Source of the DNA: Amycolatopsis sp. cg9
GTDB lineage: Bacteria > Actinomycetota > Actinomycetes > Mycobacteriales > Pseudonocardiaceae
Direction: 5' to 3'
DNA: 64,000 nt
Assembly (NCBI RefSeq): GCF_041346945.1
Contig: NZ_CP166850.1
Span: forward strand, 9,470,501 to 9,534,500
Shown: positions 1-8,748 of the stretch, piece by piece
Numbering within the stretch: position 1 is the stretch's first letter
How the letters are laid out: every line of letters begins with the position of its first letter
Notes under the pieces: model-generated
What the model saw: the letters and a program-made list of their open reading frames with translations, nothing else
Told to the model about the DNA's origin: nothing
Database searches by the model: none
Translations under genes and position numbers: made by a program

Positions 1-157
1 AGTACGGACGGACCATCCCCGCTCCGCCTTCTTCGAGCACGGACCCCCAGTGCACAGCCAGCTCCTCACGGCGATTAATCCTTGTCGGCGATTATTTGAC
101 CCGGTGATCGACTCGGCCGCAATCGACCGGACGGAGTAGCGCCGGAAAAACCGCTGA

Positions 158-1180
158 TCAACGCCGTGGCGGCGGCGCAGTACTACCCCGAAGGACCAGG
201 TGCGTCCCGGCAATCGCGGGCGATGCCGCGATTTTTCCGCCGGACAACCGCGCCAGCAGGAGGCGGCCGGCCCGCTCCCCGAGCTCGGTCACCGGCTGCG
301 CCACCGTGCTCAGATCGAGCAGGTCGGCGAGGTCGTGGTCGTCGAAACCGACCACCGAGACGTCCCCCGGCACCCGCAGCCCGGCCCGGCGCAGCGTCCG
401 CAGCGCCCCGAACGCCATCTCGTCGGACGCGGCGAACACCGCGGTCGGCCGGCGGGGCAGCCCCAGCAGCGTGCCCATCGCCCGCTCCCCGCCCGAGACG
501 GTGAAGCCGCCGCCGGTCTCGAACGCCGGGTCCGGCTCGCGACCGTCCGCCCGGCACACGGCGTGGTAGACCTCGCGATAGGCCGCGAGCCGCCGCAACG
601 GCGTCGGGAAGCCGAGCGGGATCGGGTCGTTCTCGCCGATGAACGCGATTTCGCGGTGCCCGAGCTGGACCAGGTGCCGCATCGCGGCCACTGCCGCAGC
701 GTGATCGTCGATGCCGACCGAGTCCGCGCCGGGCTCCTCGGTGCCGACCGTGACGAGCGGGGCACCGAGCCCCAGCAGCAGCTCGCGTTCGGCCGCCGCG
801 AGGGGCAGGGAGAGCACGAGCACGGCGTCGACCCGGCGGCGCAGCGGCAGGTCGGCGAAGAACCGCGCGCGGCCCGCGTCGTCCCCGAGGTTGTAGAGCA
901 GCAGGCTGGTCCCGGCCTCGCGCAGCACCCGCTCGACGCCGGAGATGAGCCGCGAGAAGTACCAGCGGTCGACGTAGGGGACGATCACGCCGACCGTCCC
1001 GGTCCGGCCGGTGGCCAGGCTCGACGCCGCGGGCGAGATCGCGTAGCCGAGCTGCGCGGCGGCCGCCAGCACCCGGGACCGCGTGCGCTCGGCGACGCCC
1101 GGCACCCCGCGCAGCGCCCGCGACACGGTGGCCGCCGAAACGCCGGCGACCCTGGCGACGTCGTCGAGCTTCTCCGGCAT
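158..1180 (-). CDS. LacI-family transcriptional regulator
   Basis: A 340-residue cytoplasmic repressor. The N-terminal helix-turn-helix (VARVAGVSAATVSRALRG, about residues 6-23) is classic LacI/GalR, followed by a periplasmic-binding-protein-like sensor that ends with the usual SVVGFDDHDLADL block. I start it at the ATG at 1180 (MPEKLDDVARV) because family members begin just before the HTH; the longer in-frame version adds 19 unlikely residues. It is divergent from a sugar-binding lipoprotein, and two copies of a LacI-type palindrome lie between them, so autoregulation and control of that gene are likely. The inducer, probably a sugar, is unknown. Confidence 0.93.
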   Translation of the reverse strand: MPEKLDDVARVAGVSAATVSRALRGVPGVAERTRSRVLAAAAQLGYAISPAASSLATGRTGTVGVIVPYVDRWYFSRLISGVERVLREAGTSLLLYNLGDDAGRARFFADLPLRRRVDAVLVLSLPLAAAERELLLGLGAPLVTVGTEEPGADSVGIDDHAAAVAAMRHLVQLGHREIAFIGENDPIPLGFPTPLRRLAAYREVYHAVCRADGREPDPAFETGGGFTVSGGERAMGTLLGLPRRPTAVFAASDEMAFGALRTLRRAGLRVPGDVSVVGFDDHDLADLLDLSTVAQPVTELGERAGRLLLARLSGGKIAASPAIAGTHLVLRGSTAPPPRR

Positions 1181-1197
1181 TCCCCGCCCCCGTCCGC

Positions 1198-1211
1198 TGC
1201 AAGCGCTTGCA
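1198..1211. promoter_or_regulatory. LacI-type operator O1
   Basis: A perfect 14-bp palindrome, TGCAAGCGCTTGCA, 18 bp upstream of the regulator's start codon. The central CG flanked by AAG/CTT arms is the typical LacI/GalR operator form. An identical copy lies 66 bp away, centre to centre. Confidence 0.85.
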
Positions 1212-1230
1212 ACCATCCGTGTTGCCGGCA

Positions 1231-1260
1231 TTGACACCAGCCTTGATCAAGGCTAATCAT
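1231..1260 (+). promoter_or_regulatory. Promoter of the binding-protein gene, with a palindrome in the spacer
   Basis: A consensus -35 box TTGACA (1231-1236) is followed after 18 bp by AATCAT (1255-1260, four of six matches to the -10 consensus). The predicted start near 1267 falls inside operator O2. The spacer also holds a second, unrelated perfect palindrome, GCCTTGATCAAGGC (1240-1253). The promoter is inferred from sequence only. Confidence 0.5.
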
Positions 1261-1263
1261 CGA

Positions 1264-1277
1264 TGCAAGCGCTTGCA
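1264..1277. promoter_or_regulatory. LacI-type operator O2
   Basis: A second exact copy of TGCAAGCGCTTGCA, just downstream of the likely -10 box of the binding-protein gene and 34 bp before its start codon. Occupancy here would block transcription start. With O1 it could form a short repression loop. Confidence 0.85.
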
Positions 1278-1310
1278 ATCGTGCGCCGCCCGTGCGGCAA
1301 GGAGGCCGAC

Positions 1311-2597
1311 ATGCGCCAGCTCCTCCCCCTCGCCGGTGCGGCCGTGCTGGCGAGCACCGCGCTCGTCGCGTGCTCCTCCGCCGCGGGCCTGACGATCAAC
1401 CTGTACATCTCGCCGGAGGACCACCTGCAGACGGTGGTCGACCGCTGCACCGCGGCCGCCGGCGGCAAGTACAAGATCGTCTACAACAAACTTCCGCGCG
1501 GCGCGGACGGCCAGCGCGAGCAGATGGTCCGCCGGCTCGCCGCCGGCGACTCGTCCCTGGACGTGCTCGGCCTCGACGTCACGTGGGTGCCGGAGTTCGC
1601 CGAAGCGGGCTGGGCCGAGGAATGGACCGGCGCGAACGCGGCCGCGGCCACCCAGGACGTGCTGCCCGGCCCGCTGGCCACGGCGAAGTGGAACGGGAAG
1701 CTCTACGGCGCCACGAAGAACACCAACGTCCAGCTGCTCTGGTACGACGACCGGATCACGCCGTCGCCGCCGAAGACGTTCGACGAGCTGATGACGCAGG
1801 CGGACCGGCTGAAGGCGGCCGGGAAGCCGTACCAGGTGCTGTTCACCGGCGCGCAGTACGAGGGGCTGGTCGTCTTCTACAACACGCTGGTCGCGTCGGC
1901 GGGCGGGCACATCCTGTCCGACGACGGCCGCTCGGTCGTGATGGACGACGGCGCGGTGCGGGCGCTGGAGCTCCTCAAGCGGCTCACCACGGCGGGGATC
2001 ACCGACCCGTCGCTGACGAACCAGAAGGAGGACGACATCCGCCAGGCGTTCCAGCGCGGCCAGGCGGCGACCGAGCTGAACTGGCCGTTCGTCTACGCCT
2101 CCTACGCCAAGGAAAAGCCGCAAGAGCTGGCCCACTTCAAGTGGACGCGCTACCCGTCGGTGACCGCGGGGCAGCCGAGCCGGGTGACCATCGGCGGCTT
2201 CAACCTCGCGGTCAGCACGTACTCCGAGCACAAGCCGGAGGCGTTCGAAGCGGCGCTGTGCCTGCGGAACGCGGCGAGCCAGAAGTACCAGGCGCTGGTC
2301 GACGGGATCCCGCCGAGCATCTCGACTATCTACCGCGACGCCGGTCCGCTCGACCCGGCGAAACCGGCCGACGCCAAGGAAAACCCGACGATGGCCGACC
2401 AGTACCCGATGAAGGACGACATCCAGGCGGCCTTGACGGACGCGGCGGTCCGCCCGCTCACCCCCGCGTACCAGAACCTGTCGACGGTGATGTCGAAGGT
2501 CCTGTCACCGCCGGCGGAGATCGACGTCCGGGCCACAGCTCAGGAATTGCGCGAACGCCTGGCCGACGCCCTGGCTTCGCGGGGCATCATTCCGTAG
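1311..2597 (+). CDS. ABC transporter extracellular solute-binding lipoprotein (family 1, sugar type)
   Basis: A 428-residue lipoprotein that would capture a sugar or oligosaccharide outside the membrane for an ABC importer. The N-terminus has a hydrophobic segment and lipobox LVAC at about residues 18-21. The body resembles maltose/trehalose-type binding proteins (LGLDVTWVPEFAEAGW, TELNWPFVYASY, VTIGGFNLAVS). The ATG at 1311 is chosen because AAGGAGG (1299-1305) lies 5 bp upstream. No permease or ATPase gene follows, and the 3' end overlaps the convergent TetR gene by 11 bp, so it is an orphan component in this window. The LacI operators point to sugar control. Confidence 0.88.
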   Translation: MRQLLPLAGAAVLASTALVACSSAAGLTINLYISPEDHLQTVVDRCTAAAGGKYKIVYNKLPRGADGQREQMVRRLAAGDSSLDVLGLDVTWVPEFAEAGWAEEWTGANAAAATQDVLPGPLATAKWNGKLYGATKNTNVQLLWYDDRITPSPPKTFDELMTQADRLKAAGKPYQVLFTGAQYEGLVVFYNTLVASAGGHILSDDGRSVVMDDGAVRALELLKRLTTAGITDPSLTNQKEDDIRQAFQRGQAATELNWPFVYASYAKEKPQELAHFKWTRYPSVTAGQPSRVTIGGFNLAVSTYSEHKPEAFEAALCLRNAASQKYQALVDGIPPSISTIYRDAGPLDPAKPADAKENPTMADQYPMKDDIQAALTDAAVRPLTPAYQNLSTVMSKVLSPPAEIDVRATAQELRERLADALASRGIIP

Positions 2598-3276
2598 CCC
2601 GCGCCAGGCGCGCCGCGATGCCGTCGAGGACGAAGTCGAGGCCCATCCGGAAGGTCTCGTCGGCGTCCAGGTGGACGGCGTCGCGGATGACCGTGGCGAG
2701 CGCGGGGAACCGGCCGGTGGCGAAGGTCCGCTCCAGGTACGGCCCGTAGGCCCGCTGCCACTGCTCCTTGTCCAGCCCGGAGGCGCGCTCGGCCCGGCGC
2801 TCGGCGGTCTCCCGCCGCACCGCGCCGATCACGTACGCGTCGACCGCGGAGACCACCGGCATGACGTCGTCCACGTCGACGCCGTCCATCGCGGCCACCA
2901 CCGCCTCCCCCCTGGCCAGCGCGTTCGGCCCGAGCGACGGCCGCCCGCCGATCAGGTCGGCGAACCATTCGTGCCGCCGCACGGCCTGCCGGGTGCTTTC
3001 GGCCAGCGAGCACAAGACCTCCCGCCAGCCGTCCCCGGTGGGCCGGATCCCGGCGTGGACCGCGTCGGCCATCAGGTCGAGCAGCTCCTCCTTGGTGGCG
3101 ATGTAGCCGTACAGCCGCATCGGCCCGACGTCCAGCGCCGCGGCGACCTTGCGCAACGACACCGCCGCCAGGCCGTCCGCGTCGGCCAGCCGGACCGCGG
3201 CCTGGACGATCAACTCCCTGCTCAGCGGGGCCGGCACCGGCCGTTCCGGCGGCTCCGGCCGCTCCCACACCACCAT
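2587..3276 (-). CDS. TetR-family regulator with tetracycline-repressor-type C-terminal domain
   Basis: A 229-residue regulator. The N-terminal HTH (IVQAAVRLADADGLAAVSLR then VAAALDVGPMRLYGYIATKEEL, about residues 23-65) is typical TetR, and the C-terminal part resembles the TetR_C ligand-binding fold. It is divergent from a Tet(X)-like monooxygenase, with overlapping palindromes between them, so it probably represses that gene and itself until a ligand binds. The start at 3276 (MVVWERPEPPE) is the first good ATG before the HTH. The ligand cannot be named from sequence. Confidence 0.9.
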   Translation of the reverse strand: MVVWERPEPPERPVPAPLSRELIVQAAVRLADADGLAAVSLRKVAAALDVGPMRLYGYIATKEELLDLMADAVHAGIRPTGDGWREVLCSLAESTRQAVRRHEWFADLIGGRPSLGPNALARGEAVVAAMDGVDVDDVMPVVSAVDAYVIGAVRRETAERRAERASGLDKEQWQRAYGPYLERTFATGRFPALATVIRDAVHLDADETFRMGLDFVLDGIAARLARATE

Positions 3277-3301
3277 GCCGCGGACAATACAACGCCCACT
3301 G

Positions 3302-3324
3302 CGATACAGTGTATCGATCGATAC
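3302..3324. promoter_or_regulatory. Overlapping palindromes, likely TetR operator
   Basis: Two palindromes overlap in the 66-bp divergent intergenic region: CGATACAGTGTATCG (3302-3316, 7-bp arms around one base) and the perfect GTATCGATCGATAC (3311-3324). They share the GTATCG half-site, as expected for a dimeric TetR protein, and lie 19 bp upstream of the monooxygenase start. Confidence 0.65.
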
Positions 3325-3342
3325 GGTGAATCGGAGGACGCC

Positions 3343-4452
3343 ATGGACATCGCCATCGTCGGAGCCGGCCTGGGCGGCTTGGCCCTGGCCCGGGTGCTGC
3401 ACGTCAACGGGATCGACGCCGTCGTGTACGAGCGGGAGTCCTCGCGCGAAGCCCGCGGCCAGGGCGGCATGCTGGACATCCATTCCGGGCAGCAGGCACT
3501 GCGCGAAGCCGGCCTGATCGACCGGTTCTTCGAGATCGCCCGCGGCGAAGGCCAGGACATGCGCCTCCTCGAACCGGACGGCACCCTGCTGCTCCAGGAG
3601 GACACGCCCGACGACGCGCCGATGTTGCGCCCCGAGGTCGACCGCGCCGACCTGCGCGACCTGCTGCTGGACTCCCTCCCCGAGGGCACCGTGCGCTGGG
3701 GCCACGCGTTCGCGTCGGCGAGCGACGGCGTCCTGCACTTCGCGAACGGCACCACGGCGACGTACGACCTGCTGGTCGGCGCGGACGGCGCGCAGTCCCG
3801 CGTCCGCTCCCTGCTCACCGACGCCCGCCCGGTCCACATCGGCCAGAACATCGTCGAGGTCGGCATCCCCGACATCGACCACACCCACCCGGACCTCGCG
3901 GCCATGGTCGGCCGCGGCAACTACTGGGTGTTCGGCAAGGGAATTTCCCTGGCGGCCCAGCGCAACGGCGACGGCCGCGTCCGCATCGGCCTCAGCTTCT
4001 ACAACACCGGCGAGGACTGGTTCACCACCACCGAAATCCCGTTCGACGACCCGGCCGCCGCCCGCGCCCGCCTGATCGACCTCCTGCCCGGCTGGGACCC
4101 CGGCATCACAGCCCTGATCGAGGCCTGCGACGACACGGTCATCCCCCGCGCGATCACCACCCTCCCGACCGGCCTCACGTGGCCACCGAAGCCGGACGTC
4201 ACACTGGTCGGCGACGCGGCACACCTGATGCCCCCGGTGGGCGAGGGCGCGAACATGGCCTTGCTCGACGGCGCTGTGCTGGGTCTCGCGCTGGCGTCAC
4301 ATCCGGAGGACTTCCCTTCGGCGGTGGCGGAGTACGAGCGGGAGATGTACGAGCGGACGGGGACTGCCGCGCGGATGTCGGCGAAGATGCAGGAACTGCT
4401 GATGTCACCGGATGCGAGCCGCCGGCTGCTCGAGTTCTTCCAGCCGAATTGA
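3343..4452 (+). CDS. FAD-dependent monooxygenase, Tet(X)-like
   Basis: A 369-residue flavin monooxygenase that would hydroxylate an aromatic or polyketide-like substrate using FAD and NADPH. It has the Rossmann GAGLGGLALA near residue 7, the GADGAQSRVR block near residue 146, and LVGDAAHLMPPVGEGANMAL (about residues 288-307) for FAD ribityl binding. Overall layout and motif spacing match the Tet(X) type of the PHBH superfamily. GGAGG lies 5 bp before the ATG. The divergent TetR gene suggests induction by the substrate. Similarity to Tet(X) does not show tetracycline activity. Its stop is 3 bp from the displaced end of the aldehyde dehydrogenase gene, marking the old convergent junction. Confidence 0.9.
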   Translation: MDIAIVGAGLGGLALARVLHVNGIDAVVYERESSREARGQGGMLDIHSGQQALREAGLIDRFFEIARGEGQDMRLLEPDGTLLLQEDTPDDAPMLRPEVDRADLRDLLLDSLPEGTVRWGHAFASASDGVLHFANGTTATYDLLVGADGAQSRVRSLLTDARPVHIGQNIVEVGIPDIDHTHPDLAAMVGRGNYWVFGKGISLAAQRNGDGRVRIGLSFYNTGEDWFTTTEIPFDDPAAARARLIDLLPGWDPGITALIEACDDTVIPRAITTLPTGLTWPPKPDVTLVGDAAHLMPPVGEGANMALLDGAVLGLALASHPEDFPSAVAEYEREMYERTGTAARMSAKMQELLMSPDASRRLLEFFQPN

Positions 4453-4455
4453 GGC

Positions 4456-4487
4456 TCAGAGGCGGATGGGCTTCTTGTTCATGAACT
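4456..4487. repeat. Left attachment site of the AICE
   Basis: 32 bp matching 17265-17296 at 29 positions. Its right half (4472-4487, TTCTTGTTCATGAACT) is identical in both copies and must contain the crossover. Read on the minus strand it encodes FMNKKPIRL and a stop, the original last codons of the aldehyde dehydrogenase now continued at 17265. This copy uses AAG CCC ATC, the GC-rich host-style codons. The three differences (4465, 4468, 4471) are all third codon positions. Confidence 0.88.
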
Positions 4488-4591
4488 ATCCAGGCGGTCA
4501 GTGGGCCTGGGGACGTTCTCGGGCACACCGCCTCTGACCTGCTCTTTTGCGTCTGTTGGGTCCGGTCGCGTCCGGCCCTGTCTGGACGTCT

Positions 4592-4611
4592 GACGGCCTG
4601 TAGACGGCCTG
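4592..4611 (+). repeat. Paired 9-bp direct repeats, candidate integrase arm sites (left)
   Basis: GACGGCCTG occurs at 4592-4600 and 4603-4611, an 11-bp pitch. The same pair, in the same orientation and with the same pitch, lies at the other end of the element (17217-17236). Tyrosine integrases of this type bind short repeated arm sites on both sides of the core, so this is the simplest reading. Confidence 0.6.
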
Positions 4612-4999
4612 GCTCCTCGCTGCCCCTGTGCCCGTCTGGCCTGGTGGCAGCCCTGCCCCATCTTCCTCGTCCCCGCTGCTGTTAGCGCCGGAGGGCCGGT
4701 GTCAAGGGTGGGCGCTTGCGTCCATCGCGCAGCGACGCCGTAGGCGCCCTTGATGGCGGCCGGCCGGTGTTAAACGATCGCCGACGAGGGAGCGGTCACC
4801 CGATCGTGCCCCTGTTCGGCGTAACACTGATCGACTCGCCGACGTCTCTGGGCGTATGAGGACGAGTGGATCAACCAGCTCGCGGCGGCGCGCGTACGCA
4901 GCCGGCCTTCCGGCGGGCCGCCCGGCGACCGGCGGCCGGAGCGGAGCGGCAGGCCGTCCGTGTCGCATGAGGGCGAGCCCGCCGCACGGGTGGTGACGT

Positions 5000-5022
5000 G
5001 CGCGCCGCCGTCGGCGGCGCGC
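5000..5022. repeat. GC-rich hairpin upstream of the nuclease-like gene
   Basis: 11-bp perfect inverted arms (GCGCGCCGCCG and its complement) around a single T. It lies 80 bp before the start of the 1212-residue gene. It could be a terminator without a T tract, a structured leader or a protein-binding site; the sequence does not decide. Confidence 0.4.
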
Positions 5023-5101
5023 CTTGATCCCATAGAGCTAGATTCGGCAGTAGGCGGCATCGGTAATCGACGAACACAGACAGCGGAATGGAGATGCGCC
5101 G

Positions 5102-8100
5102 GTGAGCACAGGCTTAAAGGACTCGATGCCTTGGTCAGGGGTAGACGGACCGTCGCTGGCAAGGGCTGCTGCCGCCCTTCAGCTGATCCCAAGAAACATC
5201 GCCTGCATACTTCGTCTTCAGCGACTAGCCGCGATTGGCGCCTCTCTACCGATCCGAGAAACCGCGCACAGATTGTCGCCAACTAGACTTAAGAGTATCA
5301 TAAAAGATCCGCTCATTAGCGCCTCCAATATCATTTCACAAGAGGATCCTTACGACGACATATATTCCGTCGAGATGCCATTCTTTGGCGGACCAAAGAT
5401 GGTATTACAAGGTCTCAGCACGCGCTCAGCGCACTCGTTGTCATTGTTTCTATGCGCACTACGGGATCATGAAGAAGAATTTCCAGAAGACTACTTCATG
5501 GATTCCATCGTTGCCGCCACCGCCGTGTTGACCATAAGTGACGCTATCTGCTCGAAAGCGGGCATCAAGCGCGGCACGCCTCCACCCGAATTATCCGCGC
5601 GCGCCCCAGTTTATGTCCCCAGTGCAGCAGGTCTTGAACCACTTCTTCACGCAGTATCATTCAGCAATGAAGAACTATCTAGCACGCTACAAAACAGCGA
5701 TCTCATCGCTTCGCTCCAGAGGTTTTCCGTACGCGCCGGATTCCATGATCTAAATCTAGGAATCGACACAGATAACACGTTTGTGATCACGCCAATTGTG
5801 GAAACAGACGATGAATTGATCATCGCAAACCCTGGAGAACTTGCCGCATCTCTGCGTCATCACCTAATCAAGTCAGCAATAGAGCACGGCTGCCTTGAGG
5901 TTCTCCGAGACGCTTTTCACTCTGAGGTTGTGGCCCAAGTTGACAGTTTATTCAAACTCATGGGCACAACTCGCATTGCGACAGATGAGCAGGAAGAAGG
6001 ATTTATTCGTCGCAGATATAAACTCCTGGAGGATAAGTATGTAGACGTCGCAATCGTTATCGACAACCTAGGCGAATACGACGTCGCAGACCCGTTCGGC
6101 AGATGGCGCACTGACGATTTAAGTGTCAGAGTTCAGGACAGTATAGACCCCGCAAGGAATCCTACCGAAGATGACCATAAGACACTTCGGATAGTTATTC
6201 TCGAAGGCATCGGCCGACATGTGTTCTTTGGATATGAGAAACCTAGGCTTCCAGGCCCATTTACGACACTATCACTAGATGAGCTGCAAGTTATGGCAGA
6301 ACTTGACGGCTCAGATCCGCTTTTCCTGTGGAAGTTTGCTCAGGCAGATTCCGATCTTCATGACAGAACTACAGTTCAATCATTCAGCACACTTGACAAC
6401 TATGCGATATACCGCGATGCAAACCACAGTTACTACGTTGGCGATGATCGACCCCCTACGTTCTTCTCAATCGTAAACGGAAGCGGCACTGCTCTCCGAG
6501 TCGAAGCTCAAAAGCGCATAGACTCACATGAAGTTCTTGGCCCCGACGGCCAGCGGTACATTGAGGTCATTTCACTATGGGGAACCGATGTAGCTCCTAT
6601 CTACTTCGTACATCCGCGACACAGGCGGCGAGGCCTTTTTCTAGAGTTGGCGAATTCGGAAGTCTGGATCGCAGGAAACAACCACTACAGTGGGGTCGTC
6701 GAAGATTTCTTTGAAAGCCTCATAACCGCCCTATCGTTTTGGTTATGGCAGATGTTCGAATCCAAATCGGTAGCGTTCATTGACTCGGTCGGCGAAAATC
6801 GGCAGATTTTCATAATGATCGAGATAGATGATCCAGAAAAGCTGGGGCAAGTCCTTGCAGGCGAGAGCGATGGAACTAGCGAGGATAGATCCTGGATTCG
6901 AGTTGTCGATGCTCAAGAAGGAAAAGTAAAGCTCGAAATACTATCGGATCTGTTCCGCGTCGATAGCTCTGACACCAACAGTGAGAAGTTCCTCGTTAAA
7001 GCCTTACTAGACGGGCTCAAGTTACACGTCGTAGATGGTGATCCAACTGACTTTGTCAATAGACTGTGTTCGCCGCCCCAGAAGAAGATGATGCGGACTG
7101 TCCCCCTTAACGATGTCAGGCGGTACCCCTCAGAGTCTTTCCCTCCGCGGCTTGTCCAAGAATACGATACCTCGGTCGCCATGGATGAACTAGCACACTG
7201 GTTATCCGAGCAGCAATATGACATTGGCCCTATTGCCTCTGAGAAACGCGTGGAGACCCTTGGCAAGGTCGTTGAATTCTATTTTGGCAAAGTTGTCGCA
7301 TTGACCGCAGAGCTATCAGGGCGAGAAGCGCTGCAGAAGCTCCTCTCATTCCACGAGAGCCTGATCAACCAGTCCGCCGCGGTTACGGCCGATCTTCCCT
7401 ATCAGATCGCGTGCTTCGGTGAATCAAGCATCAAATCCGAAGAGCTGGCTAAAAGGCGAAACAAGCTTACAGAATCGACAATTGCCATACGATTCCTCAT
7501 CGAGTATGTTGCCGCAACCCAGCCAAAGGGAAATCTCGATCTGACCCTATCCAGGTTTGACCAATTGATGGCCATATCCGCCGAGCTGATCGCACGAGCA
7601 TCACTATCAGACGCCATTTACCATGGTTTCGCCGAAAACGACCTTTCTATCTTACCCTCAGGCCGGCTAGGCGTGTCACGCGGAGACAGATTCGAGGCCG
7701 GAACGACCGCGCTAAGCAAGGCTATGGCCGAAGCCGCGAGAAGGATAGCCATCTCACCGCCCGGCACCGTGGGCACTCGTACACCTTCTACGGACTCCTT
7801 GGACGCGATCGACACAGCCATGCGTGCCGAGTTCGGATTCACACATTCGGATATCTCTGATGTTTTCGATGAACTCATCAACATCAGCATTGATGCAGGA
7901 GTTGGCACCGCCACATCCCTCCCCATGGAGGAAGTGATCGAACTAATGAATGAAAGGCTCGATTGGAATAGAAGCAAGTCCATTCATTTCTTCGGTCAGC
8001 TTGGCCTGAAGGCGCGCAAGAAATTTCTATCGGTTGGGTCAGATGCATGGCCTTGGCGCTACAATCGGGAATGGTCGTACCTCAGGAGACCATTTATTCT

Positions 8101-8740
8101 ATTCAATCGAGACGATGGTAGCCACGACCTCTACTGGGGCGCCAGACACCTGATCGACTCGGCGGAATACTGGACTGGTTTGATCCGGACCGGGCGCGTG
8201 CGCGCGAAAAGCAAAGAGATGAAGATCTTGATGGGATCGATTCGCCAAGGTCAAAATCAGCAGTTTGAGACCGAGGTATCAGTGGCATTCGAGAATTCTG
8301 GTTGCACACCGGTACGCAGAGGCGTCACCAAGGTCGGCTCTAAGCGCATAACGTCAAAATCGGGTGAGGACCTGGGTGACATCGATGTCCTAGCATTCGA
8401 CAAGAAGAAGCGAATTATTTTTGCAGTTGAAGCAAAGGATTTCGAGATCGCCCGCAATGCGACGGAGCTAGCAAATGAAGCCGACGATCTCGTTCGTGGT
8501 GAGAAAAGTGCCCTCAAGAAGCATCAGCGCCGGTCAGCCTGGCTGCAGGAGCACGTATCCCTAGTGCTTTCAACCTTTGGCCTCGCAGGAACAGGCTGGA
8601 AGATCGTGCCTCTGATAGTTACGAGCCGCGACCTAATAACACCGCGCGTGCTGGAAACTCCAGTTCCGATCGTCAATTTTGACTCATTGGAGGCCTGGAT
8701 TCGCAACTTCAAGCCCGAGCGGAGGAAGGTCAAACGATAG
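5102..8740 (+). CDS. Large AICE cargo protein with C-terminal PD-(D/E)XK nuclease-like domain
   Basis: A 1212-residue protein of no family I can name. The last 190 residues look like a PD-(D/E)XK nuclease: FETEVSVAFE (about residue 1056), then GEDLGDIDVLAFD (about 1089) and IIFAVEAKDFE (about 1105), giving the E...D...ExK order with paired strands. The first 1000 residues are mixed alpha/beta without signal peptide, membrane segment or Walker motif. GTG is taken as start because GGAG lies 8 bp upstream. GC is near half by eye and third positions are unbiased, unlike every neighbour, which indicates recent acquisition. As the main cargo of a mobile element, a defence or restriction role is plausible but is inference. 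Confidence 0.85.
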   Translation: MSTGLKDSMPWSGVDGPSLARAAAALQLIPRNIACILRLQRLAAIGASLPIRETAHRLSPTRLKSIIKDPLISASNIISQEDPYDDIYSVEMPFFGGPKMVLQGLSTRSAHSLSLFLCALRDHEEEFPEDYFMDSIVAATAVLTISDAICSKAGIKRGTPPPELSARAPVYVPSAAGLEPLLHAVSFSNEELSSTLQNSDLIASLQRFSVRAGFHDLNLGIDTDNTFVITPIVETDDELIIANPGELAASLRHHLIKSAIEHGCLEVLRDAFHSEVVAQVDSLFKLMGTTRIATDEQEEGFIRRRYKLLEDKYVDVAIVIDNLGEYDVADPFGRWRTDDLSVRVQDSIDPARNPTEDDHKTLRIVILEGIGRHVFFGYEKPRLPGPFTTLSLDELQVMAELDGSDPLFLWKFAQADSDLHDRTTVQSFSTLDNYAIYRDANHSYYVGDDRPPTFFSIVNGSGTALRVEAQKRIDSHEVLGPDGQRYIEVISLWGTDVAPIYFVHPRHRRRGLFLELANSEVWIAGNNHYSGVVEDFFESLITALSFWLWQMFESKSVAFIDSVGENRQIFIMIEIDDPEKLGQVLAGESDGTSEDRSWIRVVDAQEGKVKLEILSDLFRVDSSDTNSEKFLVKALLDGLKLHVVDGDPTDFVNRLCSPPQKKMMRTVPLNDVRRYPSESFPPRLVQEYDTSVAMDELAHWLSEQQYDIGPIASEKRVETLGKVVEFYFGKVVALTAELSGREALQKLLSFHESLINQSAAVTADLPYQIACFGESSIKSEELAKRRNKLTESTIAIRFLIEYVAATQPKGNLDLTLSRFDQLMAISAELIARASLSDAIYHGFAENDLSILPSGRLGVSRGDRFEAGTTALSKAMAEAARRIAISPPGTVGTRTPSTDSLDAIDTAMRAEFGFTHSDISDVFDELINISIDAGVGTATSLPMEEVIELMNERLDWNRSKSIHFFGQLGLKARKKFLSVGSDAWPWRYNREWSYLRRPFILFNRDDGSHDLYWGARHLIDSAEYWTGLIRTGRVRAKSKEMKILMGSIRQGQNQQFETEVSVAFENSGCTPVRRGVTKVGSKRITSKSGEDLGDIDVLAFDKKKRIIFAVEAKDFEIARNATELANEADDLVRGEKSALKKHQRRSAWLQEHVSLVLSTFGLAGTGWKIVPLIVTSRDLITPRVLETPVPIVNFDSLEAWIRNFKPERRKVKR

Positions 8741-8748
8741 CTAACACC

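Larger units (their letters stand above)
4488..5101. other. Non-coding left end of the AICE
   Basis: About 610 bp without a convincing gene; the short reading frames here lack ribosome sites and codon bias. It holds a pair of integrase-arm-like repeats (4592-4611), a strong hairpin (5000-5022) and the leader of the 1212-residue protein. The phrase GGCCGGTGT or GGGCCGGTGT occurs near 4693 and 4769. Transfer or replication functions could lie here, but none can be proven. Confidence 0.5.

Noticed and set aside
3343..4452. Calling the monooxygenase a tetracycline-resistance gene
   Set aside because: Family layout matches Tet(X), but activity cannot be inferred from sequence likeness in an actinomycete rich in such enzymes.
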